From Betaproteobacteria bacterium MOLA814 (GTDB lineage Bacteria; Pseudomonadota; Gammaproteobacteria; Burkholderiales; Burkholderiaceae_C): 64,000 nt of DNA. This document shows, piece after piece, positions 23,539 through 30,740 of the stretch. Positions within the stretch are counted from its first letter, which is position 1, and each line of letters opens with the position of its first letter. The position numbers were made by a program, and so were the translations under genes. Below the pieces are notes generated by a model. It saw only the letters and a list, made by a program, of their open reading frames with translations, was not told the DNA's origin and ran no database searches. The stretch covers positions 58,613-122,612 of the forward strand of contig AYMW01000001.1 of NCBI GenBank assembly GCA_000496475.1, read 5' to 3'.

Positions 23539-25620
23539 TCAGGTCTCAAGCGCAGCATTGCTGGTAAGCGAGGCAATAGCTTTCAGGCTGCCTGGCACAA
23601 TCGTGGCACCAAACTCAGCCATCATTTGTTGTGCAAATGGGTCGTTCAAAATAACCTGCTCCGCTTCATGCAAAGCTTGTGCAGCCTGGGCTGCTAAACG
23701 CTTGGCAGGTGTGTCGTACACCACACCCAACTCAATGCCCAACTGCACATGAATACCTGCTTGCGCCATGGCTTGCTGCAACCGTTCACGGTTTGCACCC
23801 TGGTTGAGCGACTCCCGTTCGATACGCAGCAACCAATGCGTAGGTTGGCTGGCTTCATCCGTGGCAACCAGCTGCGACTGCAAGGCCAGCTCTCTCACTA
23901 GAGCACCTATTCGCTCTTGCGCGATTAACTGCTGAACGGTTGTCAGCCACAAATCGCCTTCGGGTGTGCAGAGCAGCTTGGCGTCTAGATGTGTCGGGGC
24001 GGAGGTGCGCGCATCAACAGCGACTTGGGGCACTCTGTCATCGCTGGCTTGGCGCACTGGCATGCGCGTGGTTGGGACAGCAACCGCGGTGGGCTCTGGG
24101 GACACTATGGGTGCAACCAGTTGCGCTGTTGCAGCTGGGGCAACTGGTGCTGACGCAGGAGTTGGCGCTGGTGCGAGCACAGAAATAGGTCCTACAGAAT
24201 CGGCATTCTCGACCTGTACATCACGGGGTGATGGATGTGCAACTGCGCCACGAAGCTGCACGGGCTCACCAACACCGTGGTCGTGTGTTGCCATGGGCTG
24301 TGTCTTGGCGTCAGCATTTTCAGCCGCCGGTTTGTTGGTGGGCAGCGTTTGCGTTTGTATGTACGCTGTGTTGTCGTCATCGCTGGACACACGCAACCCA
24401 ATTTCAAGCGCTTCTTCTGGCGTTGCGGCCAGCGGCTTGGACACTGCATGTGGTGCCACAACGCTTTTGTCGGTAGCGGCTGCAGAATTATTCAGGCTTT
24501 TTTTTTCGGCCGATGCTTGGACTGCTCCAGGCTTAAACGCCAGCAAGCGCAACAAAATCATTGTCAGCGCTGCGTATTCATCTGGTGCCAAGCCCAAGTC
24601 TCCACGACCATGTATGCACAAGCTGTATAGCAGTTGCGTTTCATCTGCTGGCATTGTGTCAGCCAGCGTTGTGAGCTGAACGTAGTCAGGATCAGAGTCA
24701 TCACCCGCACCGGTCACTTGCAGCACAGCCATGCGCTGCAGCACAGCGGACATGTCGTCCAATGTGGTGGCGGCACTCAAGCCCTGCAAGCGTGCTGCAT
24801 CAACCATGGCAACGACATCAGCGCCCCGGTTGTCTGCCAAGGCTTGTATAAGATTAAACACATAGCTGGCGTCTACGGCTCCCAACATTTGACGGACTGG
24901 TTCTTCGTGCAACGAACCAGCGCCAAACGCAATGGCTTGGTCAGCCAAACTCAACGCATCACGCATAGATCCCTGCGCGGCTTTGCCAATAATACGCAAC
25001 GCAGCCAACTCGAACGGCACAGCCTCATCAGCCAGCACATGCTGCAAATGGTCCACCACTGTTTGAGCAGGCATTGGTCGCAGGTTGAACTGCAAACACC
25101 GCGACAACACGGTAACCGGCACTTTTTGCGGGTCGGTGGTGGCCAGCACAAACTTCAAGTACTCAGGTGGCTCTTCTAGCGTTTTCAACATGGCGTTAAA
25201 CGCCGGGTTGGTCAACATGTGAACCTCGTCAATCATGAACACTTTGAAGCGGCCTTGCACGGGTTTGTATACGGCTTGCTCCAACAAGCTTTGAATTTCA
25301 TCAATGCCTCGATTAGACGCTGCGTCTAACTCGGTGTAGTCAACAAATCTACCTTGGTCAATATCGGTACACGCCTGACAAACGCCACAAGGCTGATCCG
25401 TGATGTCGCCTTGTCCATCAACGCCCACGCAGTTGAGTGACTTGGCCAAGATTCGAGACACCGTGGTTTTACCCACACCGCGTGTGCCCGTGAACAAGTA
25501 AGCATGGTGCAAGCGCTGTGAACGCAAGGCGTTACTCAGTGCCTGGACGACGTGCTCTTGCCCCACCAACTCAGAGAAGTTACGCGGTCTGTATTTACGT
25601 GCAAGAACGGTATAAGCCAT
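23539..25620 (-). CDS. dnaX: DNA polymerase III subunit tau/gamma
   Basis: Clamp-loader ATPase, 693 aa. Visible in order: AYTVLARKYRPRNFSELVGQ, the P-loop GTRGVGKTT (residues 45-53), the zinc-binding CGVCQAC (about 78-84), the Walker B-like MIDEVHML, and the sensor ATTDPQKVPVTVLSRC. A proline/alanine/valine-rich linker (about 375-580) leads to the tau-specific C-terminal domain. ATG 25620 is the family start; the frame runs open to 25800, but that part is antisense to the SRP RNA. An A9 run at codons 372-375 allows production of a short gamma form; see the separate entry. It heads dnaX-ybaB-recR. Confidence 0.96.
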   Translation of the reverse strand: MAYTVLARKYRPRNFSELVGQEHVVQALSNALRSQRLHHAYLFTGTRGVGKTTVSRILAKSLNCVGVDGQGDITDQPCGVCQACTDIDQGRFVDYTELDAASNRGIDEIQSLLEQAVYKPVQGRFKVFMIDEVHMLTNPAFNAMLKTLEEPPEYLKFVLATTDPQKVPVTVLSRCLQFNLRPMPAQTVVDHLQHVLADEAVPFELAALRIIGKAAQGSMRDALSLADQAIAFGAGSLHEEPVRQMLGAVDASYVFNLIQALADNRGADVVAMVDAARLQGLSAATTLDDMSAVLQRMAVLQVTGAGDDSDPDYVQLTTLADTMPADETQLLYSLCIHGRGDLGLAPDEYAALTMILLRLLAFKPGAVQASAEKKSLNNSAAATDKSVVAPHAVSKPLAATPEEALEIGLRVSSDDDNTAYIQTQTLPTNKPAAENADAKTQPMATHDHGVGEPVQLRGAVAHPSPRDVQVENADSVGPISVLAPAPTPASAPVAPAATAQLVAPIVSPEPTAVAVPTTRMPVRQASDDRVPQVAVDARTSAPTHLDAKLLCTPEGDLWLTTVQQLIAQERIGALVRELALQSQLVATDEASQPTHWLLRIERESLNQGANRERLQQAMAQAGIHVQLGIELGVVYDTPAKRLAAQAAQALHEAEQVILNDPFAQQMMAEFGATIVPGSLKAIASLTSNAALET
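24498..24506 (-). other. A9 slippery run in dnaX (tau/gamma switch)
   Basis: On the coding strand codons 372-375 read GAA AAA AAA AGC, nine A in a row. A -1 ribosomal shift or one extra A in the transcript gives GAA AAA AAA AAG CCT GAA TAA, a 377-residue gamma. One A fewer gives GAA AAA AAA GCC TGA, 375 residues. Both exits stop at once, just after the ATPase and domain III. I see no clear upstream Shine-Dalgarno stimulator at the E. coli distance, nor an obvious downstream hairpin, so transcriptional slippage may dominate. Confidence 0.75.
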
Positions 25621-25701
25621 AAGCCTTGATTCTATGTGCAATGAGGTGCGCGCTTGAAAGGAAGGGTAAGAAGACCGTCGGCATAAACTTTGACAGGCCG
25701 T

Positions 25702-25707
25702 TACAAT
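25702..25707 (+). promoter_or_regulatory. -10 box of the SRP RNA gene
   Basis: TACAAT lies 5 bases before the inferred first base of the 4.5S RNA (25713), the right distance for a sigma-70 -10. A TTGACA at 25690-25695 is too close to be its -35, and no good -35 is seen about 17 bases upstream. Confidence 0.5.
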
Positions 25708-25712
25708 AGTGA

Positions 25713-25810
25713 GTGACGGGCCTTCCCGCATGGTGAAGCGGCCAACCGGGTCAGATGGGGAACCAAGCAGCCCTAACTGTGAATCCAGTGCCGGGGTCAA
25801 GGCTCGTCAC
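25713..25810 (+). ncRNA. ffs: Signal recognition particle 4.5S RNA
   Basis: RNA core of the SRP that binds Ffh. The terminal helix GTGACGGGCCTT pairs with AAGGCTCGTCAC with one G-U pair. The conserved tip is GGTCAGATGGGGAACCAAGCAGCC in the sequence, with the GGAA-type tetraloop and the AGCAGCC internal-loop strand as in E. coli 4.5S RNA. It is about 98 nt and lies divergent from dnaX, as in many betaproteobacteria. No intrinsic terminator is seen right after it. Confidence 0.92.
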
Positions 25811-25930
25811 CCTCATTCAAAATAGTGAATCGAGACAAGGACTTAGGTCTTTATCGCATCAGAATTCACTGATTTGTAGCATGTACCTGTTGCATGTGGT
25901 GTCACGTTGTTAGACCAACGTGAGGCCAAC

Positions 25931-26167
25931 ATGGCAGGATTAACAGGGCCATTTCAACGCGGCAGCAGTTACTACCTTCTGGTGGCTTTTCAGCTTAATC
26001 ATCCGCTACAGAAAACATACTGTGTAGGGGCCATGCAAAAGCCCCTCCCCATCGATCAGTCAACGCTCCCGACTGTGGCAATGCCTACTGTACGTCACAC
26101 CCTGCAATACATACACGGTGGCACCCCCCTCCCCATGTATCCTATTGAAACGACCCCTAACGTTTAG
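25931..26167 (+). CDS. Possible small protein of unknown function
   Basis: A 78-codon frame from ATG 25931, with GAGG 5 bases upstream. The predicted protein begins MAGLTGPFQRGSSYYLLVAFQ and shows no recognised family, signal peptide or membrane segment; Pro and Thr are frequent in the second half. A GC-rich hairpin (AGGGGC...GCCCCT, 26026-26046) lies inside it. Only the ribosome-binding site supports it; it could equally be part of a long leader ahead of speD. Confidence 0.3.
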   Translation: MAGLTGPFQRGSSYYLLVAFQLNHPLQKTYCVGAMQKPLPIDQSTLPTVAMPTVRHTLQYIHGGTPLPMYPIETTPNV

Positions 26168-26297
26168 ACATCTTTTGACTTGGTATCAATGTTTATTTAA
26201 TTAGTTAGTGAAGGACACCTCATATTTCGTCCGAGCCTGACGGATAATTGAATATGACTTGCTGTACTGAAGGCGGTAGTTAATCACTTACGTATTC

Positions 26298-26326
26298 AAT
26301 GGCTTGAGCGATGCCATTGCTTCAAG
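26298..26326 (+). promoter_or_regulatory. Two mutually exclusive hairpins in the speD leader
   Basis: AATGGC (26298-26303) can pair with GCCATT (26313-26318). CTTGAG (from 26303) can pair with TTCAAG (26321-26326). The two stems overlap and exclude each other. They end about 20 bases before the speD start codon, close to its ribosome-binding region, so they could switch translation. Stems are only 6 bp. Confidence 0.35.
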
Positions 26327-26346
26327 AACCCTGCCGGAACGTATAA

Positions 26347-26778
26347 ATGCCTGATACTGATCTTTTAGCCATCACGACCAAACAAAACACCCCAAAAGAC
26401 AACTCCCAAAAAGATTACTTCTCAGTGCGCAATGGCGTCCGTTTTGCTGGCGTGCATCTCATAATTGACTGTTATGATGCCGAGCGTTTGGATGACATAG
26501 GCTTTATTGAGCAAACACTTATTAGTTGCATCAGTGCATCGAACGCCACGTTAATCAATATCCATCTTCATCACTTCGAGCCTAATGGGGTCAGTGGTGT
26601 TGCCGTGCTTGCTGAAAGTCATATTTCTGTGCACACGTGGCCACAGAGCAACTACGCGGCCTTTGATATTTTTATGTGCGGCAATACGCAACCTGAAGCT
26701 TGTGTTGAAATCATTCGCGAAGCCTTCAAACCCGGCCGTTTAACGGTCAACGAACACTTGCGGGGACAAGGACTTTGA
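26347..26778 (+). CDS. speD: S-adenosylmethionine decarboxylase proenzyme
   Basis: Pyruvoyl enzyme that makes decarboxylated SAM, the aminopropyl donor for spermidine. It has 143 aa, the short class 1B type, with about 25 extra N-terminal residues. The self-cleavage site is Glu90-Ser91 in LAESHISVHTWPQ: Ser91 becomes the pyruvoyl group. His96 and Cys111 (MCGN) fit the catalytic residues. A weak GGA ribosome-binding site lies about 8 bases upstream. It overlaps speE by 4 bases, so the two are translated together. Overlapping hairpins lie just upstream. Confidence 0.93.
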   Translation: MPDTDLLAITTKQNTPKDNSQKDYFSVRNGVRFAGVHLIIDCYDAERLDDIGFIEQTLISCISASNATLINIHLHHFEPNGVSGVAVLAESHISVHTWPQSNYAAFDIFMCGNTQPEACVEIIREAFKPGRLTVNEHLRGQGL

Positions 26779-27653
26779 ATATCCAAAAACACAACAACTG
26801 GTGGCAGGAGCGATGCGAGGGCTTGGGCATTGCCCAGTCTTTAGATATGGTTCTGCTGCATGCTGAACGAAGCCCTTATCAGTTGATTGAAATTTTTGAA
26901 CATGCAGCATTTGGCCGTGTCCTCGTTCTCGATGGCTACCTGCAAGCTAGTCAGGCAGACGAATTCATTTATCACGAAATGGGGCTACAAGTTCCTTTGC
27001 TAGGCCGAAAGCGTGAGAACGCCTCTGTACTGATCATCGGTGGTGGGGATGGCGGCAGCCTTCGAGAGGCATTGGTTCACGACTTCGTGAGTGCAGTAAC
27101 CATGGTTGAGATTGACCAACGCGTGGTCGAATTGTCACAAGAATACCTTGGGGTCAATGGCGACTACCTCGACCCACGCGTCAACCTGATTTTTGACGAT
27201 GCTGGACATTTTGTAAGCGACGCCAGAGCGCGTGGCCAAATCTTCGACGTCATTGTGCTGGACTTAACCGAGCCGGTCGGCCCATCTGCGAGTCTTTTTA
27301 CAGAAGCCTTTTTCGTCGATCTCGCACAACTGGTTTCAGAAACGGGCGTCGTGGTTGACAGCGACAGCATTTTTTTAACGCGTGAAGGCGCTGGTTTTTT
27401 ACAGGAGCAATCAGGCGATGGCGAAAATCTAGTCAGCGTCATGCTCCGCACCAAGCTGCTGCCTCACATCGAAGCGTATCGCGCAAATATTCCGTTGTAC
27501 CCAGGCGCAGATTTTGGCTTTTACCTTTACAGCCGCGACGGGGTTTCTCTGCGCCACCCCTTCAAGGCTTACCAAGGTCGCCACTATGACCCTGACGTCC
27601 ACCAAGCCAGCTTTGCATTACCGCGCTGGCAACGGGAATGGCTGCGGATTTAA
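26775..27653 (+). CDS. speE: Spermidine synthase (polyamine aminopropyltransferase)
   Basis: Transfers the aminopropyl group from decarboxylated SAM to putrescine. The 292 aa carry the family N terminus (NWWQERCEGLG), YHEMGLQVPLLG with the conserved His of the binding loop, the SAM-type motif VLIIGGGDGGSLREAL, MVEIDQRVVELSQEYL, and the catalytic VIVLDLTEPVGPS. The start is TTG at 26775, overlapping the speD stop as TTGA; no ATG upstream or nearby keeps the conserved WWQ. GGGGA lies 8 bases upstream. The gene completes a two-step spermidine module with speD. Confidence 0.94.
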   Translation: MNIQKHNNWWQERCEGLGIAQSLDMVLLHAERSPYQLIEIFEHAAFGRVLVLDGYLQASQADEFIYHEMGLQVPLLGRKRENASVLIIGGGDGGSLREALVHDFVSAVTMVEIDQRVVELSQEYLGVNGDYLDPRVNLIFDDAGHFVSDARARGQIFDVIVLDLTEPVGPSASLFTEAFFVDLAQLVSETGVVVDSDSIFLTREGAGFLQEQSGDGENLVSVMLRTKLLPHIEAYRANIPLYPGADFGFYLYSRDGVSLRHPFKAYQGRHYDPDVHQASFALPRWQREWLRI

Positions 27654-27725
27654 AATTCCACATACTGGCATTGCCCCAAATCAGTTGACACATATGATGT
27701 CAAAACTGAAATAGAGAAAATGCAA

Positions 27726-27833
27726 ATGCAACGAACACAATATGCCCTGAACTTCAAGGACGAGGCAGTCTGGCAAGTCATCGATAGAGTCCACACTGTT
27801 GTTGGCGTAGCCAAGCCGCTTTTAAATTTTTGA
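27726..27833 (+). mobile_element. Relic of IS3-family OrfA
   Basis: ATG 27726 begins MQRTQYALNFKDEAVWQVID and RVHTVVGVAK, which fits the N-terminal helix-turn-helix of IS3-group OrfA (FKxEAVxxVIExGxSVxEVAK). It ends at TGA after 35 codons, inside the helix-turn-helix. No OrfB or inverted repeats are seen next to it. It marks the left side of the AT-rich leucine-rich-repeat gene. Confidence 0.65.
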
Positions 27834-28001
27834 GAGACTCTTGTACTCATGGTATGCAAATCCAAGGAGTTGATGGCACTCATCCCAGGGGTAGCCGTTT
27901 ATTTAAGGACGGCTGAAAGGCTTAGCAAAGAGCTAACAACCGAAAAAAACTCCACCTGACAACACTATTAAAAAATGACGACAAACTGAGGCGACAGTAT
28001 A

Positions 28002-28577
28002 ATGAAAAGATTTTTAGGAATTGTGATACTTGGTTATTTGTGGTGTGCCCCAAGTTATGCAGAATTTAGAATGCAAGATTTGATAAATGTATTGATTGAA
28101 ACGAAAAAAGCCAAAAGTATAGAAGTGGCTAACAATTTACAATCGATAGGCTCTGATGATCAGACTTATGAGTTAGTTATTAGGAATGCGAATCTAAGTC
28201 TAGAAAATGCAACAAACATTGCGAAAGCAATTGATAAAGTTAGTAAAAATAATGGACCAAAACTCAGCACGTTAAGCATGAGTTTCAATCAAGATTTACG
28301 AGATGAAGGGGTTATAGCGATACTTGATAAAATCCCCAAAAACACTCCTGTTATAGCTTTTGTTGAATGTGGTATGACTGATAAAGCTGGACAAGCAATC
28401 ATTGATTGGGCATTAGACAATAAAGAAATCAATGGCATATACATAGAAGGCAATTCTTTTTCAAACAGCATGGAAGCAAAGTTTGAAAAATTGAGAATAG
28501 AAAGACCTCAACTAACAATTTTAAGCAAATGGGCTAGTGAAGAATTCAAACAAATGGTCAAGAAAAATTTTAATTAA
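28002..28577 (+). CDS. Exported leucine-rich-repeat protein in an AT-rich island
   Basis: A 191-residue protein with a signal peptide (MKRFLGIVILGYLWCAPSYA). The mature part contains ribonuclease-inhibitor-like leucine-rich repeats: ELVIRNANLSLENATNIAKAI, LSTLSMSFNQDLRDEGVIAIL, VIAFVECGMTDKAGQAII and INGIYIEGNSFSNSMEAKFEKL. Such repeats form curved binding surfaces and are more common in eukaryotic or host-interacting proteins. The gene is visibly AT-rich, with many AAA, ATT and TTT codons, unlike its neighbours. It stands alone behind an IS3 relic, so recent transfer is likely. The partner is unknown. A GAGG lies about 10 bases upstream of the ATG. Confidence 0.72.
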   Translation: MKRFLGIVILGYLWCAPSYAEFRMQDLINVLIETKKAKSIEVANNLQSIGSDDQTYELVIRNANLSLENATNIAKAIDKVSKNNGPKLSTLSMSFNQDLRDEGVIAILDKIPKNTPVIAFVECGMTDKAGQAIIDWALDNKEINGIYIEGNSFSNSMEAKFEKLRIERPQLTILSKWASEEFKQMVKKNFN

Positions 28578-28710
28578 AAATTTCAAATGCAACTATATAT
28601 TATAAAAATATTATTACAGATGTATGGCATGTCATAAAACATCGCTACTCAACAAGTGCAACACGAATATATCTCAAGTTGCAGAGGTTATTTAGAATAC
28701 TCAATACCAC

Positions 28711-28726
28711 GCGTCTGAGTAGACGC
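28711..28726. repeat. Small hairpin in the AT-rich downstream region
   Basis: GCGTCT and AGACGC form a 6-bp stem with loop GAGT in an otherwise AT-rich 230-base gap between the repeat protein gene and the homocysteine methyltransferase gene. It has no adjacent T run. Confidence 0.35.
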
Positions 28727-28810
28727 CCTGAGGCGATTGTATTGAATTATTTACTTGTATGTGTACCGTATATTTATTAATCAGATACATTAGAAGTTTC
28801 GGTAATAACT

Positions 28811-29734
28811 TTAAATAACCACTGCAACCGGCGACCTTAGTTCGGCCAAGCTTTGAATGTGCTCAGGCGACACGCCACAGCAACCACCAATAATCGAAGC
28901 CCCAGCTTCAATCCAAGACAAGGCGAAATCACGGTATGTTGCTGGGGTCAGGTCATCTCTGATAGCTGAGAGGCCTTCAATGCTATTGGCTTGAGGTTTG
29001 TCACCTATAGGCGGGAAATTATTCGCATACACACCCAACCTAACATCCTGCTCAAGGCCTAAAGACAACAATGCCAGCTTGGCATGTTGCAGTGCTGTTT
29101 TCATCACTTCTGCGCAGCTACAGTTAAACAAAATAGCGCAGACATGTTGTCCCGCAATATGCGTCACAGCGTCAAAAACAGACTCACCAGAACGCAAACT
29201 CGAATCGCCTGTGGCGTCATCCTTGACAGTGAACGAGATCCAAGTGGGTTTCCCAGTAGACATCGTTCTGGCTTTAATCATTGCTGCCTCCTCTATTGAG
29301 GATATTGTTTCAGCCAACCAAAAATCTACATCGTGAACTTGGTTGTTAATCAGCACTTCTAACAAAGGTTGCGCTTGCTCTACTGAAAAAAGATCAGGCC
29401 GGTAAGATCCTAAAACAGGCGGGATACAGCCTGCAACCAACACACCTGTACTGCCGTCGGCACATTCGCGTGCAAGCATGGCAGCCTGCTTGACAAGCTG
29501 AGGCCCTTGCGCCATAAAACGCTGATCTCCTATGTGAAAAGGGAGAATCGCATACGCATTTGTAGTGATGATGTCAGCACCAGCGTCGATGAAACTGCGA
29601 TGCACTTGAGACACACAATGAGGGGCTTCTAACAGCGCCTGAGCCGACCACTCTGGCTGTTGAAAAGGGGCACCAATGCGTTGAAGCTCGCGCCCCATAC
29701 CACCGTCAAGAATCATTAAATGTGAAGTTTTCAT
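28811..29734 (-). CDS. Homocysteine S-methyltransferase family protein
   Basis: Zinc-dependent methyltransferase, 307 aa, of the MmuM type, which transfers a methyl group from S-methylmethionine or SAM to homocysteine in the cytoplasm. The order is LILDGGMGREL-like start (LMILDGGMGRELQRIG), AGADIITTNAYA, the first zinc Cys in LFNCSCAEVM, and the C-terminal GGCCGVSPEHI with the Cys pair. All three zinc Cys are present. The start is ATG 29734, without a strong ribosome-binding site. It is probably a single-gene unit on the minus strand; the methyl donor is not determined. Confidence 0.87.
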   Translation of the reverse strand: MKTSHLMILDGGMGRELQRIGAPFQQPEWSAQALLEAPHCVSQVHRSFIDAGADIITTNAYAILPFHIGDQRFMAQGPQLVKQAAMLARECADGSTGVLVAGCIPPVLGSYRPDLFSVEQAQPLLEVLINNQVHDVDFWLAETISSIEEAAMIKARTMSTGKPTWISFTVKDDATGDSSLRSGESVFDAVTHIAGQHVCAILFNCSCAEVMKTALQHAKLALLSLGLEQDVRLGVYANNFPPIGDKPQANSIEGLSAIRDDLTPATYRDFALSWIEAGASIIGGCCGVSPEHIQSLAELRSPVAVVI

Positions 29735-29914
29735 TGTCGAAATAGTACTGCACAGGCAGTGGCGTTAAGAACTGTAAGCAATTTTTATTGTTTCGCTAAC
29801 AAGCGATGGCTTACTCAGTTGTTTATTTACCTCAGCACCACCACCTAGACGGGATGTCGCAACAACAATCAAAGGTTGTAGTTGTTAGTATCCGTTTGTT
29901 GAAGCAGGGAACCA

Positions 29915-29955
29915 TGACACTTTGGTCATCTAAGCGGTAAATGACAAAAGTGTCA
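29915..29955. repeat. Long hairpin between the FrnE-like and methyltransferase genes
   Basis: TGACACTTT pairs with AAAGTGTCA, then after one mismatch GTCAT pairs with ATGAC, leaving an 11-base loop. The 41-base structure begins 36 bases after the stop of the FrnE-like gene on the minus strand. No T run follows, so it may protect the transcript end or bind a protein instead of acting as a normal terminator. Confidence 0.55.
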
Positions 29956-29990
29956 CGCAACCATCTGGGTTGACCACGCGTGGGTTAAAG

Positions 29991-30668
29991 TTATTCGCGG
30001 GCTTGTAGTGCGGATTGCACCATTGCCTCGAGCAGGGCTTCGGGAGGCTGCGCTCCAGATACGGCCCACTTGTGTTGAAACACAAACAAGGGAACACCTT
30101 GCACTTGCATGTTGCGCCACCGCTGATCAGTGGCTTGTGCGGCGAGTTGTGGCGCAGCACCCTTGACCAAGCATTGAGCAACCAGTTCAGGGCTTAAGCC
30201 CGTTGGTTGGACCACGTTGGCAACCACCGCATCGTCGGTTAAATCTTGACCATTTAAAAAATAAGCATCTAACAAAGCTTGCTTGACAGCGTTTTGTTGG
30301 CTGGGATTCGTGGCGGCGTGTATGAGCGCATGCAACCCCAATGTATTGGGTTGGCGTGTGACCTTGTCAAAAGCAAAATCAATACCGGCGTTGCGGCCTG
30401 CATCAGCCATACGCTGCATGGTGTCACCCGCCTTGTCGCCAAACTTGTTACGCACATACGTGTCTCTGTCCATTCCCTCGAGCGGCATATCGGGGTTGAG
30501 CTGGAATGCAGACCACTCAACCACTGGCGCTTGGTGATCAGGGTATTGCTCGGCGAACAGCAGGAGCGCTTTTTCTAAATGGCGCTTGCCAATAAAGCAC
30601 CAAGGACACACCACATCAGACACAACGGTGATGTGAAGAACAGGATGGTCGAGTGTAGATGTGTTCAT
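29991..30668 (-). CDS. DsbA-family FrnE-like oxidoreductase
   Basis: Cytoplasmic thioredoxin-fold oxidoreductase, 225 aa. The redox site is Cys-Pro-Trp-Cys in VVSDVVCPWCFIGKRHLEKAL, characteristic of the FrnE branch. The long helical insertion contains PNTLGLHALIHAA and the C-terminal VQGVPLFVFQHKWAVSGAQPPEAL carries the cis-Pro loop. There is no signal peptide, which also fits FrnE and not periplasmic DsbA. ATG 30668 is chosen with GGA about 6 bases before; the upstream in-frame start at 30689 adds 7 residues. FrnE proteins are linked to oxidative and metal stress; a specific partner is not evident. Confidence 0.87.
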   Translation of the reverse strand: MNTSTLDHPVLHITVVSDVVCPWCFIGKRHLEKALLLFAEQYPDHQAPVVEWSAFQLNPDMPLEGMDRDTYVRNKFGDKAGDTMQRMADAGRNAGIDFAFDKVTRQPNTLGLHALIHAATNPSQQNAVKQALLDAYFLNGQDLTDDAVVANVVQPTGLSPELVAQCLVKGAAPQLAAQATDQRWRNMQVQGVPLFVFQHKWAVSGAQPPEALLEAMVQSALQARE

Positions 30669-30740
30669 GATTGCTGTCCAGTCGTACATGTGTAAGTTGA
30701 TTGCTTAAGCGTCTATCTGTGCATGTCTTGTATGGGGTGG

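Noticed and set aside
23966..24679. 237-codon plus-strand frame inside dnaX
   Set aside because: Antisense to the Ala/Pro/Val-rich linker of tau; low-complexity composition explains the open frame.
25620..25800. N-terminal extension of dnaX by 60 codons
   Set aside because: The extension is antisense to the SRP RNA, and the family start MAYTVLARKYRP is at 25620.
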